From Calocera cornea HHB12733 (lineage: Eukaryota; Basidiomycota; Dacrymycetes; Dacrymycetales; Dacrymycetaceae), in assembly GCA_001632435.1 (NCBI GenBank), contig KV423934.1:124001-188000 (forward strand): 64,000 bases of DNA, in the 5' to 3' direction. The notes under the pieces are model-generated. The model was not told where the DNA came from and did not search any database. It saw only the letters and a list, made by a program, of their open reading frames with translations. Positions 1 through 9,744 of this stretch are shown in pieces. The position numbers were made by a program, and so were the translations under genes. The first letter of the stretch is position 1, and every line of letters starts with the position of its first letter.

Positions 1-416
1 GCTCTCTGGTAGTCATATGAGCAAGAATCGAGCTCGGTTTGTCGACTGATAAAGCAATCCGTCCAGCACTTTCCCACCACCCCGCTCCCTCGCTTTGCCC
101 GCAGAAGATTGGCCATATCTTCCACATCAGCCCTCCGTGGCAAAAACCCTCTGGCATCCAGCTGCAGGATGTACTCCACAACCGCATCCTCCTCCAGCTT
201 TGTGAGAGCAGCAAGGCTGCTTCAGCTCTCAGCCTTAGCCTGCATACCGCTGATTCTGTGCTGCAGATTTGTATAGGGGATGTCGTAGAATTTGGCGGCT
301 TTGCGAAGTGTCAAAGTTGGGTCAGACCGGACTGCCTGGATCGCTAGTTGGACTTGGTGTTCTTTGGAAGCAGCAGACATGGTTGTTACAGAGCTATCGT
401 GGTGAAAGGTTTGCAA
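1..416 (-). pseudogene. pogo/Tigger-like transposase, N-terminal fragment
   Basis: Reading the minus strand from 416, the frame encodes a helix-turn-helix of the psq/CENP-B type (RKAAKFYDIPYTNLQHRISG, about residues 33-57). A TGA follows at 222, and then the same frame continues into a second Tc5/CENP-B DNA-binding domain (KLEEDAVVEYILQLDARGF, then DMANLLRAKRG and GKCWTDCFI). The frame is still open at the window edge, so the DDE catalytic part would lie to the left of the window. Proteins of this family bind transposon ends and carry out cut-and-paste transposition. The single in-frame stop makes this copy non-functional unless read through. It resembles the second copy at 3409-4467 but is clearly diverged from it, so the two are separate insertions. 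The family call rests on domain order and motifs. Confidence 0.8.
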
Positions 417-500
417 GCAAGAGTGGCACTAAAAGTGACCCTGATACTGATTTGATCCACTAACTGATAATTGACGTTATCTGAATTCAAATCCAACAGC

Positions 501-778
501 TGAAAGGACCACTGAGACAGTCCTCACTGATGAGCCAATCTAGATAGTATTGCTCCCAAGTACTGTTAAGACTGTTCTGTATTTCAAGATGTCTAGATGC
601 AGTAGAGGAGTGGTGGTACAATGAGGGAAAGGATATGGAAGCAAATGCAAGAGGGCCATGGCAAAGATCCCTGGCAGGGGGTTCACAGCCACTAAAGTAA
701 GATTAAGGGATTGGAGAAGGATATAGAAGATACAATGTGAGTATATAGAAGATACAATGTGAGTAAGGGAACCTTACA
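501..778 (-). repeat. solo LTR of the local gypsy family (antisense)
   Basis: The reverse complement begins TGTAAGGTTCCC and ends GGTCCTTTCA, matching the ends of the LTRs of the gypsy element at 4552-9506 and sharing most of the interior with them. The 5 bp flanks are ACAGC (496-500) and ACAAC (779-783), a target-site duplication with one mismatch. No internal region adjoins it, so it is a solo LTR left by recombination between two LTRs. A 22 bp exact tandem duplication lies inside it at 722-765. Confidence 0.85.
722..765. repeat. 22 bp exact tandem duplication inside solo LTR
   Basis: The unit starting TATAGAAGATACAATGTG occurs at 722-743 and again at 744-765 without a mismatch. The related LTRs elsewhere in the window carry only one copy, so this is a late local duplication. 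Confidence 0.85.
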
Positions 779-783
779 ACAAC

Positions 784-1643
784 TTGGATTTTTGGGTGGA
801 GTTGCAGCACTATGAGGGGACACCAACTTCACCCTGACTTTGGCTATTATCAGCAGGTTCACAGGTATTCAACTACTTTTGACATATTCGGCTCTCAGAC
901 AACATCTTTGGTCTACCAAATACCAACTTCGGATACATTGCTACAGGATTAGCTAAGGCTAAGTAAGGCTGTGACCCTTTGGCTGTGCAGAGCAGTACTT
1001 GGCTGTGTTCAGATGAGTAATGTTGTGGTTGGCAGTGCTTCAGGCAGTGTTGGGTCTCACTTTGGAGTGTTTGGGAGAAGCTGAGGCTATGTTCACTCTT
1101 TTTGTATATAACCTTTGGTACCTTTGGTAGCTTCTCCTTAGATCTGATCTCTGAGGAATCTCCATAGCCTTGTGAGAAAGCCTGGTCATCACATCCGTCC
1201 TTCCGCTCCAAACTTCCAAACTCTCTCTGAACTCTGCTTGCTTCATCCAAACTACCTTTGATGTCCAATGTATCTCCTAGTTGGACTTACAAATGGCATG
1301 ATTGGTTGGTTATTGGATACTGTCAGCCACAACCTCCTCCAAATCCTTCATCTTCAGTCTCTTTGACTCAGTCAGGTTTAGTTGGCAGCCTTGCTAGACC
1401 ATGTGCCCTCACAAGCACCTCAAAGTTCAGGAGGAATGCAGGATTGAATTAACATCCTGCAAACTGGTGTGCCCCACAAACCAGTATGCCCTGCAAACAA
1501 ATGAGATATGCTATTATAGAAAGGTATCCAAGCAGGAGTCCCATACTGACATGACTCAGCTGTGGAAAATCAGTCATTTTTGCACATTGAAATTCATCAT
1601 GGAATAGTACTTAAATAGACAACAAAATATGAACCCCAATGCT
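784..1643. other. intergenic, no recognisable gene
   Basis: Short open frames on both strands overlap one another and show no recognisable domain. Composition is like the surrounding repeat-rich DNA. I see no RNA gene, tandem array or terminal inverted repeat here. Confidence 0.5.
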
Positions 1644-2251
1644 GGGTAACATAGATTATCACTTCGCGGATCAACTCACTTCATGGATCACTTGTACAGC
1701 CACACATATCTGCTACTTGGTTCATGTAATTTCTCTGTGAACACATTTCCTATTGCCTCCCAGGAAGGGCCATTGGCCACAGGGGAATCAGATGCTTTGG
1801 TTTCCCCCTTAATTTGCTCCTTTCTTGTCTTCCTATGGCGGAATTGTATGACCTGTTTTGGACTACACTGCCACAGTATCAGCTTGGTGCTAATTCCAAA
1901 ACTAGGCATCTCCAGCAAAATCCCTTTTGCATACAGCTGGTACATATAATAAACAGTCCTGGTGTACAGTGCAGTAGCCATAGAGGAATTGTTGCACCTG
2001 CTATCAGTCATAGAGGCAAAAATGGGGCTGTGTAGCACAAAGCAGGTCATACAAGCCTTAGGAGCAATGGAAAAGGATGAATCAAAAGGTAAACACAAGC
2101 ATATGGCTCCCCTGCAGTTCATGCTTGTTTCTGGGATACAATAGGCAATATGTTGACAGCATACATATGTGTACAAACCAACGAGTATATGTGGCTGTGC
2201 AAGTGATCCATGAAGTGAGCTGATCTGTGAAGTGCTAATCTATGTTAGCCC
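1644..2251. mobile_element. foldback (long terminal inverted repeat) element
   Basis: The left arm from 1644 (GGGTAACATAGATTATCACTT) aligns over about 230 bases with the reverse complement of the right arm ending at 2251 (GGGCTAACATAGATTAGCAC). Shared internal blocks include CTCACTTCATGGATCACTTG and TTGTATGACCTG. The arms are about 1644-1873 and 2022-2251 and flank about 150 bases of unrelated centre. No transposase is present, so it is a non-autonomous foldback element or an old head-to-head duplication. I see no clear target duplication. A 162-residue open frame on the minus strand (1688-2176) spans both arms and is probably incidental. Confidence 0.7.
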
Positions 2252-2267
2252 ATTTCATTGGTACTAT

Positions 2268-2410
2268 CTCATCAATGGGATGTTGTTGCAGTGCAGGAAG
2301 CTGCTAGACCATCTCAGGAGGGGGCCCAAGTGGCACAGCACTCAAAAGTTGCTCTGGATGAATTGCATCAAGGGCAACTTTGGGTCATGTCTCCCCTAGG
2401 CAGCAGTGCC
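2268..2410 (+). repeat. dispersed repeat, copy 1
   Basis: About 140 bases beginning ATCAATGGGATGTTGTTGCA recur with few mismatches at about 9572-9712, just outside the 3' LTR of the gypsy element. Shared blocks include GGAAGCTGCTAGACCATCTC and ATCAAGGGCAACTTTGGGTC. Near 2516-2530 a 15 bp piece matches the outer end of the gypsy LTR (TGTAAGGTTCCCTTA). This suggests that the repeat is retroelement debris. Confidence 0.7.
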
Positions 2411-2536
2411 TGGCAGTCACTCTCATCCACATTATCAATAGTACCATCAACCTGTGGGAACATGCACCAGAACATCCATGCAGCAGAACTAGTGGTACAG
2501 CACTCAAAAGTTGCTTGTAAGGTTCCCTTAACGTAG

Positions 2537-3408
2537 GTTATTAGGACCAAACCAACTCAGGGACTGGACCACTTTTCTCTGTGCTTCATTGTCCATCAGC
2601 TGTACCTCAACAATGGCATTGTAAGCAATCATTATGAGCTTGATTCTTCCAAGTCATCTATCACTGCTGCTTCTGGGCAAGTCCGTACATTATGCCCTGT
2701 GTTTGGGCAGACACCACAGAGGTGTGAGCCTTTCTTCTGGTGCTTTGATGCAGCCTCTCCATCAGCATGACCTGCTCTCTCGCCTGAGCACACCCTTTTC
2801 CACCATCAGCTGGGTTGCCTGCTCTCCAGTGAGGGGGCCGGAATCCTGCAAGCAATCCTGCAAGCGAGTTTGTTTGGCCCTCTGCCGCTTGGAGAGCTGT
2901 GAGGGCAAACAGGCTTCTGGTAATGCTGCTACCTAGACAGGAAGGGAAGAGTCACACTAACAAGGGTAGGGCAGGGATGGTTGACTTGATGACAGTTGGG
3001 ATTGTCCTACAGTATGCCTGTGGAGGATCCTCAGAGACCAAGTCTGAGGGATCAGAACACAGGAAGTGCTAATTACTTATACACAGAGGGGTGCACAGGA
3101 GAAAGAGAAGTGGAGTCATGATGCTGTGGCTGATGACAGAGGGGGAGTCATGTATTGCATCACTCTGACATCATAGGTGACCCTCTTATGACTGGGGAGT
3201 CCAGGCCTAGGGTCCAGACCATGACATCATGGTAATGATGTGCTAGTGTCACAGCTGACACCTCATGATATCATCCTTGCCTCATAGAGGCTCCACAGCT
3301 ATGACATCATAACCTAGTAGTGGGAAGGTGCAGAGATAGAGGGAAAATAGAAGTGGTCTATGGCTGTACCCTGACAGTGATGCCACCTTGAATGAAAGCT
3401 GCATTCTG
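2537..3408. other. intergenic repeat-rich DNA, no gene seen
   Basis: No supported coding region. Three exact copies of TGACATCAT lie at 3167, 3222 and 3302, with related ATGATG and GATGACA words between them. The rest has no recognisable structure. Confidence 0.5.
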
Positions 3409-4467
3409 GTTATGATATGCTCTCTTCAATGAGCTAAAGACAACAACATCAAGGGGTTGTGTCATATGTCAGGTGTGTGCTGGTAGAGTGACCGGAACAA
3501 TGTGGTGTTGCTTGCAGTATTCAGTGAACTCAGCATTAACATGATCCTTGTCCCCATCCAGCACCAGCATGCACCATTGGCTATGTTGATGGATCCTGGT
3601 ATGCTCCTTGAGGTGCTTCAGCCATTCAACACCAGTCGGGTTGTCTGTCCAGCCCTTGTCTGTTGCCTTGACTACCCAATTGGGCACAATGCAATCACTG
3701 GCATACCACAGAACAAGGTGGAAGCAACCCTGAATGCAGATGAAGGGCAGAATGACATGGCCATCCGCAGCAATACAACAGATTGTTGTCACCCATTCCC
3801 TGTTGCCAGGCTGGATGGCCTGTGGTCTGCCAGAGCAGTCTGACTGGGTCACAACCTTTGCTGCCTGAGTCATGCCCATCAGGAAGCCTGTCTTGTCAAA
3901 GTTGTACAGGTCAGCATCTTCTTGGATGCCATAATGGGCTTGCATGTTGGCAAACAGTCAAAACCATGGTTCCAGCACTGCTGGATTGTGTTGCTTGGCT
4001 CTATGAGAGTTAAGAGGACGGGCAAACTGTGTACAGAGCTCTGTACATTGCTTGATGAACCAATCCTTCCAGCAATGGCCAACTCTGGTCTCTGTCCGTT
4101 TGGCAAGGAGGAGGTTTGCCATCTGTTTGACATCATTGCACCAGGGGGAAAATCCACTGGCATCCAGGTGGAAGATGTACTTGACAATAGCATCCTCTTC
4201 CACCTGGGTGAGAATGCCCTGCATGGCAATGCTATCTGCTTTGGATGATCAACCACTCTTCCTGGTGCGGAGTGTCAAGTATGGCACATAAAATTCCTTT
4301 GCAGCTCTGCAAAGGGACAGCTTTTGGGTGGGGTGTTGGTGTGCCTCAAGGGCAAGCAAGATTTGTTCTTCAAGTGAGGTAGATGACATGCAATTGAGGG
4401 AGGTACAATAGAGTAAAGTATGGAGGTCACAATGAGGAGAATGTTCTTCAAGTGAGGTAGACAACAT
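3409..4467 (-). pseudogene. pogo/Tigger-like transposase pseudogene (HTH + DDE)
   Basis: A single minus-strand frame carries the complete domain order of a pogo-type transposase. It starts with a psq-like helix-turn-helix (CRAAKEFYVPYLTLRTRKSG), then a CENP-B/Tc5 domain (QVEEDAIVKYIFHLDASGF, HCWKDWFI), then the DDE_1 endonuclease. All three catalytic-region landmarks are visible: NFDKTGF, LVLDGDKDH and QPLDV. The frame is interrupted by three in-frame TGA codons (at 4249, 3955 and 3469), with recognisable protein on both sides of each, so it is a pseudogene. Similarity fades after KRAYH near 3409. The enzyme would act in the nucleus on its own terminal inverted repeats; I could not identify those ends. 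It is a diverged relative of the fragment at 1-416. Confidence 0.88.
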
Positions 4468-4520
4468 GCAATTGAGGGAGGTACAATAGAGTAAAGTATG
4501 GAGGTCACAATGAGGAGAAA
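4366..4520. repeat. 78 bp tandem duplication
   Basis: The unit starting TTCTTCAAGTGAGGTAGA at 4366 repeats at 4444 with two or three mismatches (GATGAC against GACAAC near the start). It lies just upstream of the transposase pseudogene start. Directly downstream, CGGTCTGGTCCCTGA is also repeated in tandem (4523-4552). Confidence 0.85.
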
Positions 4521-4561
4521 AGCGGTCTGGTCCCTGAGTCGGTCTGGTCCCTGATAACCTA

Positions 4562-4808
4562 TGTTACTCACATTGTATCTTCTATATCCTTCTCCAATCC
4601 CTTCTCCTTAATTTAGTGGCTGTGACCCCCCTGCCAGGGATCTTTGCCATGTCCCTCTTGCATTTGCTTCCATATCCTTTCCCTTGTCATACCACCACTC
4701 CTGCACTGCATCTAGACGTCTTGAAATAAAGAACAGTCTTAACAGTATTTCAGGAGTGACACCTACTGGATTGGATCATCAGTGAGGACTGTTGCAGCAG
4801 TCCTTTCA
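4562..4808 (+). repeat. 5' LTR of gypsy element
   Basis: Aligns with 9257-9506, sharing TTACTCACATTGT, TTAATTTAGTGGCTGTGACC, CATTTGCTTCCATATCCTTT and CAGTCTTAACAGTA. It ends TCCTTTCA. No tRNA-type primer binding site is evident just downstream, so the priming mechanism is unknown. Confidence 0.85.
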
Positions 4809-4847
4809 CTTTTTTACTGTTATGTCTGCTCTGCAACTCATCTCTGC

Positions 4848-6500
4848 ATGGCAACAACACTCCAAACCAATGTCAGCAACATCACTACCACTCTGGACGG
4901 GCTCTCTCTCTTCACAGAGACATCCACACCACTTGCCACCTCCACACCCTGTGCTCAGTCACCCTCCAGTGACAGTAGCACTGACCCTCTTGACCTCCTG
5001 CACTCCAACACCACAACAATGAACTACACCCACAACATTTCACCACCCTCTCCAATGCTATCAAGCAGCCGTTCAGAGATGGGATCCGATAGTGTGCCTC
5101 TGCTTGAGAGCAGGGAACCCAATGAGGTGAAAGAGTGGGTTGGCCTTATGGAGTTGTGGCTCAAGGCAAGAGAGGTTGAGGCGGGCAAACAGATGCTCAA
5201 GGCGCAGGCTGGGCTCAGGGAGCCTGAGCTCATTGCTTGGTACTGCCTGGAGAAGGCTACCTACCAGCCCCATGTCTTTTGCTGACTGGTCCAAGGAGCT
5301 CATTGCCTATGTGACACCTACCAACTATCTTGTGTAAGACTCCTATACCCGCTTACCACTACTTTCCCTTCATCCCATACTATCCCTGTATTGTTTCTCT
5401 ATCCTCCTGCCCTCTCTATTCCTCTTGATGGCGCTCCACCCCTTTGGGGTCACGTGACCTTGAGTCATGTGACCCACAGCCTTATCTCTTGCTGTGTCTC
5501 CCTCAAGTCTTCCCTACCCTCTTCCTTCATCTGCCTCCATCTCTTGTACTGTATCTCAGACCTCTGGCAATACAGACCCATCTTAACAGTACTTTGGAGT
5601 GTTATCAGCAACAGGGTCAATCAGTGAGGACCTCAGCCAAGGTCCTTTCATCTTGACAACCTGTTGGATGACATCCACACTTGCAAGCAGTCCAGCAATC
5701 AGGATGTTGGCACATACATCCATGATCTGTGTTCAGACAACAACCAGCTGGACATGGCCAACTGTCTCACTGAGGACCAGCTATGCACCATTGTCAAGAC
5801 TGGCCTGCTGGATGACCTTTGTGCATGCATGTGTTTGGATAACAACCTGCGCACTGCCGAGACTCTCAAGAAGCTTGCATCTGGTCTCTCCAAGCTGGAA
5901 GAAGTCCTGAACCTGGACAACAACTGCATCAAAGCTGCAACCTCCCACCACTACAAGAGGGAGCAGAAGTGTACCCAGACTACCACTACCACCATTCAGA
6001 CATGTCCTGGTGGAACCAGCACCTGCACCATGGCCTCTCCACCCACCAACACAATCTTTGCTGCCAAGCTCACTGACTTGGAACACAAATACCTCGCCAC
6101 TTTCAATGGCTGCAACAAGTGCCACAAGATCAAGACTGGCGGACCTCATGCCAACTGTAACTTTGCAATGGCTGAAGAGGCAAAGGAGATTGTGTGCAAA
6201 GCAGCTGAATGGGATGGATGTGGTCAGCCCCAGCCCCCCAAGACTTCTGATGTCAAGGTCAAGGTTGAGGCATGTGCCCATTCCTCCCAGAAGACCAAGG
6301 CCACCAAATCACGGTCCAAGAAACCCAAGAACCCAGTCTCACCCCCCACCTCTCTGAGGAGTCAGATTCCAATGTCAGCTCTGAAGATTACATGTCTGCT
6401 GAGGATGACATGTATGTCCACACCAATGTGGCTACTATCACAGTGCCCTTCCATGTTTCCCACCACTCTGAAGATGCTCTCACTGAGTCTGGTTGTTCTG
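4848..6500 (+). pseudogene. gypsy gag, frameshifted and split by a solo LTR
   Basis: The gag frame probably starts at the ATG at 4848 (MATTLQTNVSN). It continues through NEVKEWVGLMELWLKAREVE to about 5265, where one extra C in a C run shifts the frame; MSFADWSKELIAYV then continues in another frame. A 318 bp solo LTR (5333-5650) interrupts the codons for NYLDNLLDD, and the frame resumes from 5656 (TYIHDLCSDNNQLDMANCL). Near 6103 a degenerate zinc knuckle is visible (CNKCHKIKTGGPHANC). Gag would form the particle that packages element RNA. With an indel and an insertion this copy cannot make the full protein. A further frame change near 6350 leads into the protease region. Confidence 0.8.
5333..5650 (+). 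repeat. solo LTR inserted in gag, perfect 5 bp TSD
   Basis: The 318 bp segment begins TGTAAGACTCC and ends GGTCCTTTCA, like the other LTRs of this family, and contains ATCTTAACAGTA. It is flanked by TCTTG at 5328-5332 and TCTTG at 5651-5655. Removing it together with one TCTTG joins the gag codons NYL and DNLLDD in frame, which proves insertion into an older element. It is longer than, and diverged from, the host element's own LTRs. Confidence 0.95.
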
Positions 6501-9235
6501 CTCTCCTTATCTCAGATCCTCTGGCAATTGAGCTCAACTTGTCATGTCACCAACTACCTAAATCTCAAGTAGTGGAGCAGGCATTGAGAGATGAGAAGGG
6601 AAGGCAACACAAGTTGAGAGAATATGTCAAGTTGGTGCTACCACCCAAAGACCCATTTCAAGACCTGGAAACTCTCTTTCAAAGTGGCTCCCTTAGATGG
6701 ATGTCACCTCATTCTTGGTACTCCCTTCCTCAAAGAATACAACATTGTTCTCGAATTTGCACCACCCACTGTCATTGTCAAGAGTACAGGCTATGACCTG
6801 ATATCTGGCAAGATATAAGCCAACAAGCCAACAAGGCCACACCCATGGCATTCAACATGCTCTGTGCTGCTCTCCAACGCACCAGAGACCTACCACCAGC
6901 TGAGGACCTCCAGCAAACAGCTCAAAGTCTCATGGCTGAGTTCTCAGACCGCTTCCCACCCAATATCCCAGACTTGGGACCAATCCCTCCAGCACTCCCA
7001 AGGGAAGACTTGGATACTGCACCCATACAGCTGCAAGATCCAGACAAGAAGATACAACCCAAGGTGTATTCATGTCCCCAACATTACCTTGCTGCTTTCC
7101 AGACACTTATCCAACAACACTTGGATGCAGGCCACATCTGTATGTCCAAATCAGACAGTGCATCACTGGCATTTGTGATTCCCAAGAAGGATCCTACTGT
7201 ACTCCCACGGCTTGTCATTGACTGCCATGCCCTGAATGCAAACACCATCAAAGACAAGTTCCCACTTCCCAAGATTGACAACATCCTGGACTTGGCTGGT
7301 AGCACAAAATACTGGGGCAAGATTGACATGGCCAGCTCATTCTTCCAAACTTGTGTCCATCCAGATGACACCCCATACATGGCCTTAAACACACCAATGG
7401 GCATGTATGAATGGCTAGTCATGCCAATGGGGTTCTGCAATGCCCCCAGCATACGCTAGCATTGCATGATCAAAGCCCTGAACCACCTCATTGGCAAGTT
7501 CTGTCATGTCTACATGGACAACATTATCATTTGGTGCAGTCACCTGGAGGAACACCACAACCACTGCACATAGGTGCTGCAAGCTTTGCGTGATGCTGAC
7601 CTGTATTGCTCTCCCAAGAAGACAGAGCTGGTCACTACCTGGCTGGAGTTCTGTGGACATGTCATCATCTCATGGGCTGGCATCTCTGCTGATCCTGGAA
7701 AGACAGCCAAAATACAACAGTGGCCAACTCCTACCCATGTCAAGGATGTGCATGCATTCTTGGGATTAACCCAGTACCTCTGCAAGTCCATCCCACACTT
7801 GGCTGAACAGATGACAAGCCTCACACCACTTACAACCAAGAAAGCTGAGAAGAACTTTGTCTGGACTGAATGTCATTCACGGGCTTTCCAGGCTATCAAG
7901 GATGGCATGACTTCACTGCCTCGGGATGGCAATGGTTCCAGACCAAACCACAATGACCAACAGTCCTTGGTTCAGTTCCGGTTCAGTCCTGGGACCAATG
8001 ATGGGACCGAGACCGGATGGTGTCCAAAATGAGGAACCATTCTGGACTGGTTCTGAACCGGTCCTGGTGGCACGTGACTAAATGTATAGGAAACGCATAA
8101 CTAAATGTATAGGAAACGCATAACTGATGTGGGTACACACCCAGAATTGGTGCCGAGTGACTCCTGGCTGGGTTAGCACCACAAAACCTTTTCCCCCAGG
8201 TGCTGTCTGAATGCTCACCCACGACTCCTGGCAACAGAAGGAAGACCCTGCGTGACAACTGCAGAGAATTCAGAGGCGAAACACCATTGGAATGATGCCA
8301 TTTGTCGGCCAACCTGATTACTGTGAGGACCAGTCCTGAACCGGTCCTGAACTGGACTGAACTGGGGCTGGACCAGTGAAGGACCAAAAACCGGCTGGCC
8401 TCAAAAACAGGAACCAGTCCTGGACTGAACTGGACTGAATTGGACCATTCCCATCCCTATCACTGCCTGTCTTGCATCCACTTGACTTCACATCTCTGCA
8501 CCCAGTCTTTGTCACTACGGATGCAAGCAAGGTGGGCATTGGTGCGGTGCTCAGTCAAGGGCCAACCTGGGAGACATCATGGCCCATAGCCTATGAGTCT
8601 TGTCAGATGACTGGTACAGAACAGCATTATCTGGTGCATGAGCAAGAGCTCCTTGCCATTGTCTATGCATTGAAGAAATGGAGATACCACCTCTTAGGCA
8701 TGCCATTCCACACTTACACCGACCACCAGTCCCTGCACCATTTACCCTCCCAAAAGGATATGTCAGCACACCAGTCCTGCTGGATGGAGTTCCTGGCTGA
8801 ATACAACTTCATGCTGACATACATCTCTGGCAAGATTAACACTGTTGCTGATGCATTGTCATGCTACCCCTACAATGCCACACCAGAAGTGCACGTCAAG
8901 TATCTTGAAACTGGACTGTCAACAAGCCAGGCCACATTGTTGGCTGCCTTCACCAAAGCAGTACATCAGGGCTACAAGACAGTGATTTCTTCTTGAAATT
9001 GTGTGACAATGTGTCCAGCATTCCCAGTCCTCCCAAGCATGACCACTTGCTCTACATTGAAGACAGACTGTACATTCCAGATGTCTCAGAGCTGTGCAAG
9101 AAAGTGATCCATGATGCAGATGATGCCCTTGGACACTTTGATGAGGCCAAGGTCCTGGAGGTTGTCTGCAAGTCATTCTTCTTGCCACTGGTTCAACACA
9201 TTCCTTCCCCAAACAGCTTCTTGAGCACGTTCTAA
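6380..9235 (+). pseudogene. gypsy pol (PR-RT-RNaseH-partial IN), broken
   Basis: A protease-like segment appears near 6485 with ESGCSALLI where a DSG is expected. Reverse transcriptase follows: VIDCHALNANTIKDKFPLP, KIDMASSFFQT and the catalytic VYMDNIII near 7508. The thumb/connection is next (FCGHVIISWAGISADPGKT, HAFLGLTQYL). RNase H resumes at about 8468 (FVTTDASKVGIGAVLSQ, TYTDHQSLHHL), and a zinc-binding H2C2-like segment lies near 9055-9190. Stops at 6816, 7457 and 7571, shifts near 6700 and 8985 and an inserted MITE at 7921-8459 break the frame. The integrase catalytic core is missing: the H2C2 segment runs straight into the polypurine tract. The product would copy element RNA into DNA. 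Confidence 0.85.
7921..8459. mobile_element. hAT-type MITE inside pol, 8 bp TSD
   Basis: The 539 bp insert is flanked by TCACTGCC at 7913-7920 and TCACTGCC at 8460-8467. Its ends are inverted: TCGGGATGGCAATGGTTCC on the left and TAGGGATGGGAATGGTCC as the reverse complement of the right. An 8 bp duplication with T(A)GGG ends is typical of hAT transposons. Subterminal motifs (GAACCGGTCCTG, GGACTGAACTGG) recur in both halves, as expected for transposase-binding sites. It encodes no transposase. It separates the RT thumb from RNase H in the gypsy pol frame, so it inserted after that element. A 23 bp tandem repeat (ACTAAATGTATAGGAAACGC...) occupies about 8077-8122. Confidence 0.92.
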
Positions 9236-9246
9236 GAGGGGGAGGG

Positions 9247-9506
9247 TGTAAGGTTCCCTTACTCACATTGTCTCTTCTATATCATTCTCCAATCCCTTCC
9301 TCTTAATTTAGTGGCTGTGACCCCCCTGCCAGGGATCATTGCCACGTCCCTCTTGCATTTGCTTCCATATCCTTTCCCTTTTCATACCACCACTCCTCTA
9401 CTGCATCTAGACATCCCCAAATACAGAACAGTCTTAATTAACAGTACTTGGGAGCAACACTATCTGGATTGGGTCATCAGTGAGGACTGTCTCAGTGGTC
9501 CTTTCA
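9247..9506 (+). repeat. 3' LTR of gypsy element
   Basis: Starts TGTAAGGTTCCC directly after the polypurine tract AAGAGGGGGAGGG and ends GGTCCTTTCA. It matches the 5' LTR at 4562-4808 through most of its length. Confidence 0.88.
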
Positions 9507-9744
9507 CATCAAGGGCAACTTTGGGTCATATCTCCCCCAGGAAGCAGTTCCTGGTGAGGTCCTTGGTGCACATCATCAATTGGATGTTGTTGCAGCGCAG
9601 GAAGCTGCTAGACCATCTCAGGAGGGGTCACGGTGGCACAGCACTCAAAAGTTGCTCTGGATGAATTGCATCAAGGGCAACTTTGGGTCATGTCTCTCCC
9701 AGTCAGCAGTTCCTGAACCAGACTGTGGATGCAGCAGTTTATCA
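9507..9744 (+). repeat. dispersed repeat, copy 2, with internal direct repeat
   Basis: Positions 9572-9712 match 2268-2410. The block ATCAAGGGCAACTTTGGGTC occurs twice here (about 9508 and 9670). The first copy abuts the LTR end, so an older copy of this sequence was probably rearranged at the LTR junction. Confidence 0.65.

Larger units (their letters stand above)
4552..9506 (+). mobile_element. Ty3/gypsy LTR retrotransposon, degenerate
   Basis: Two direct LTRs of about 250-260 bp flank gag and pol remnants in the order gag - protease - reverse transcriptase - RNase H - integrase zinc-binding region, the Ty3/gypsy order. The 5' LTR matches the 3' copy from about 4562 to 4808; its outermost 10 bases differ. 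The 3' LTR is 9247-9506, starts TGTAAGGTTCCC, and follows a 13-base purine tract (9234-9246), a typical polypurine tract. I find no target duplication for the whole element, and the flanks GTCCC and CATCA do not match. Frameshifts, stops, two nested insertions and loss of the integrase core make it inactive. Confidence 0.9.
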
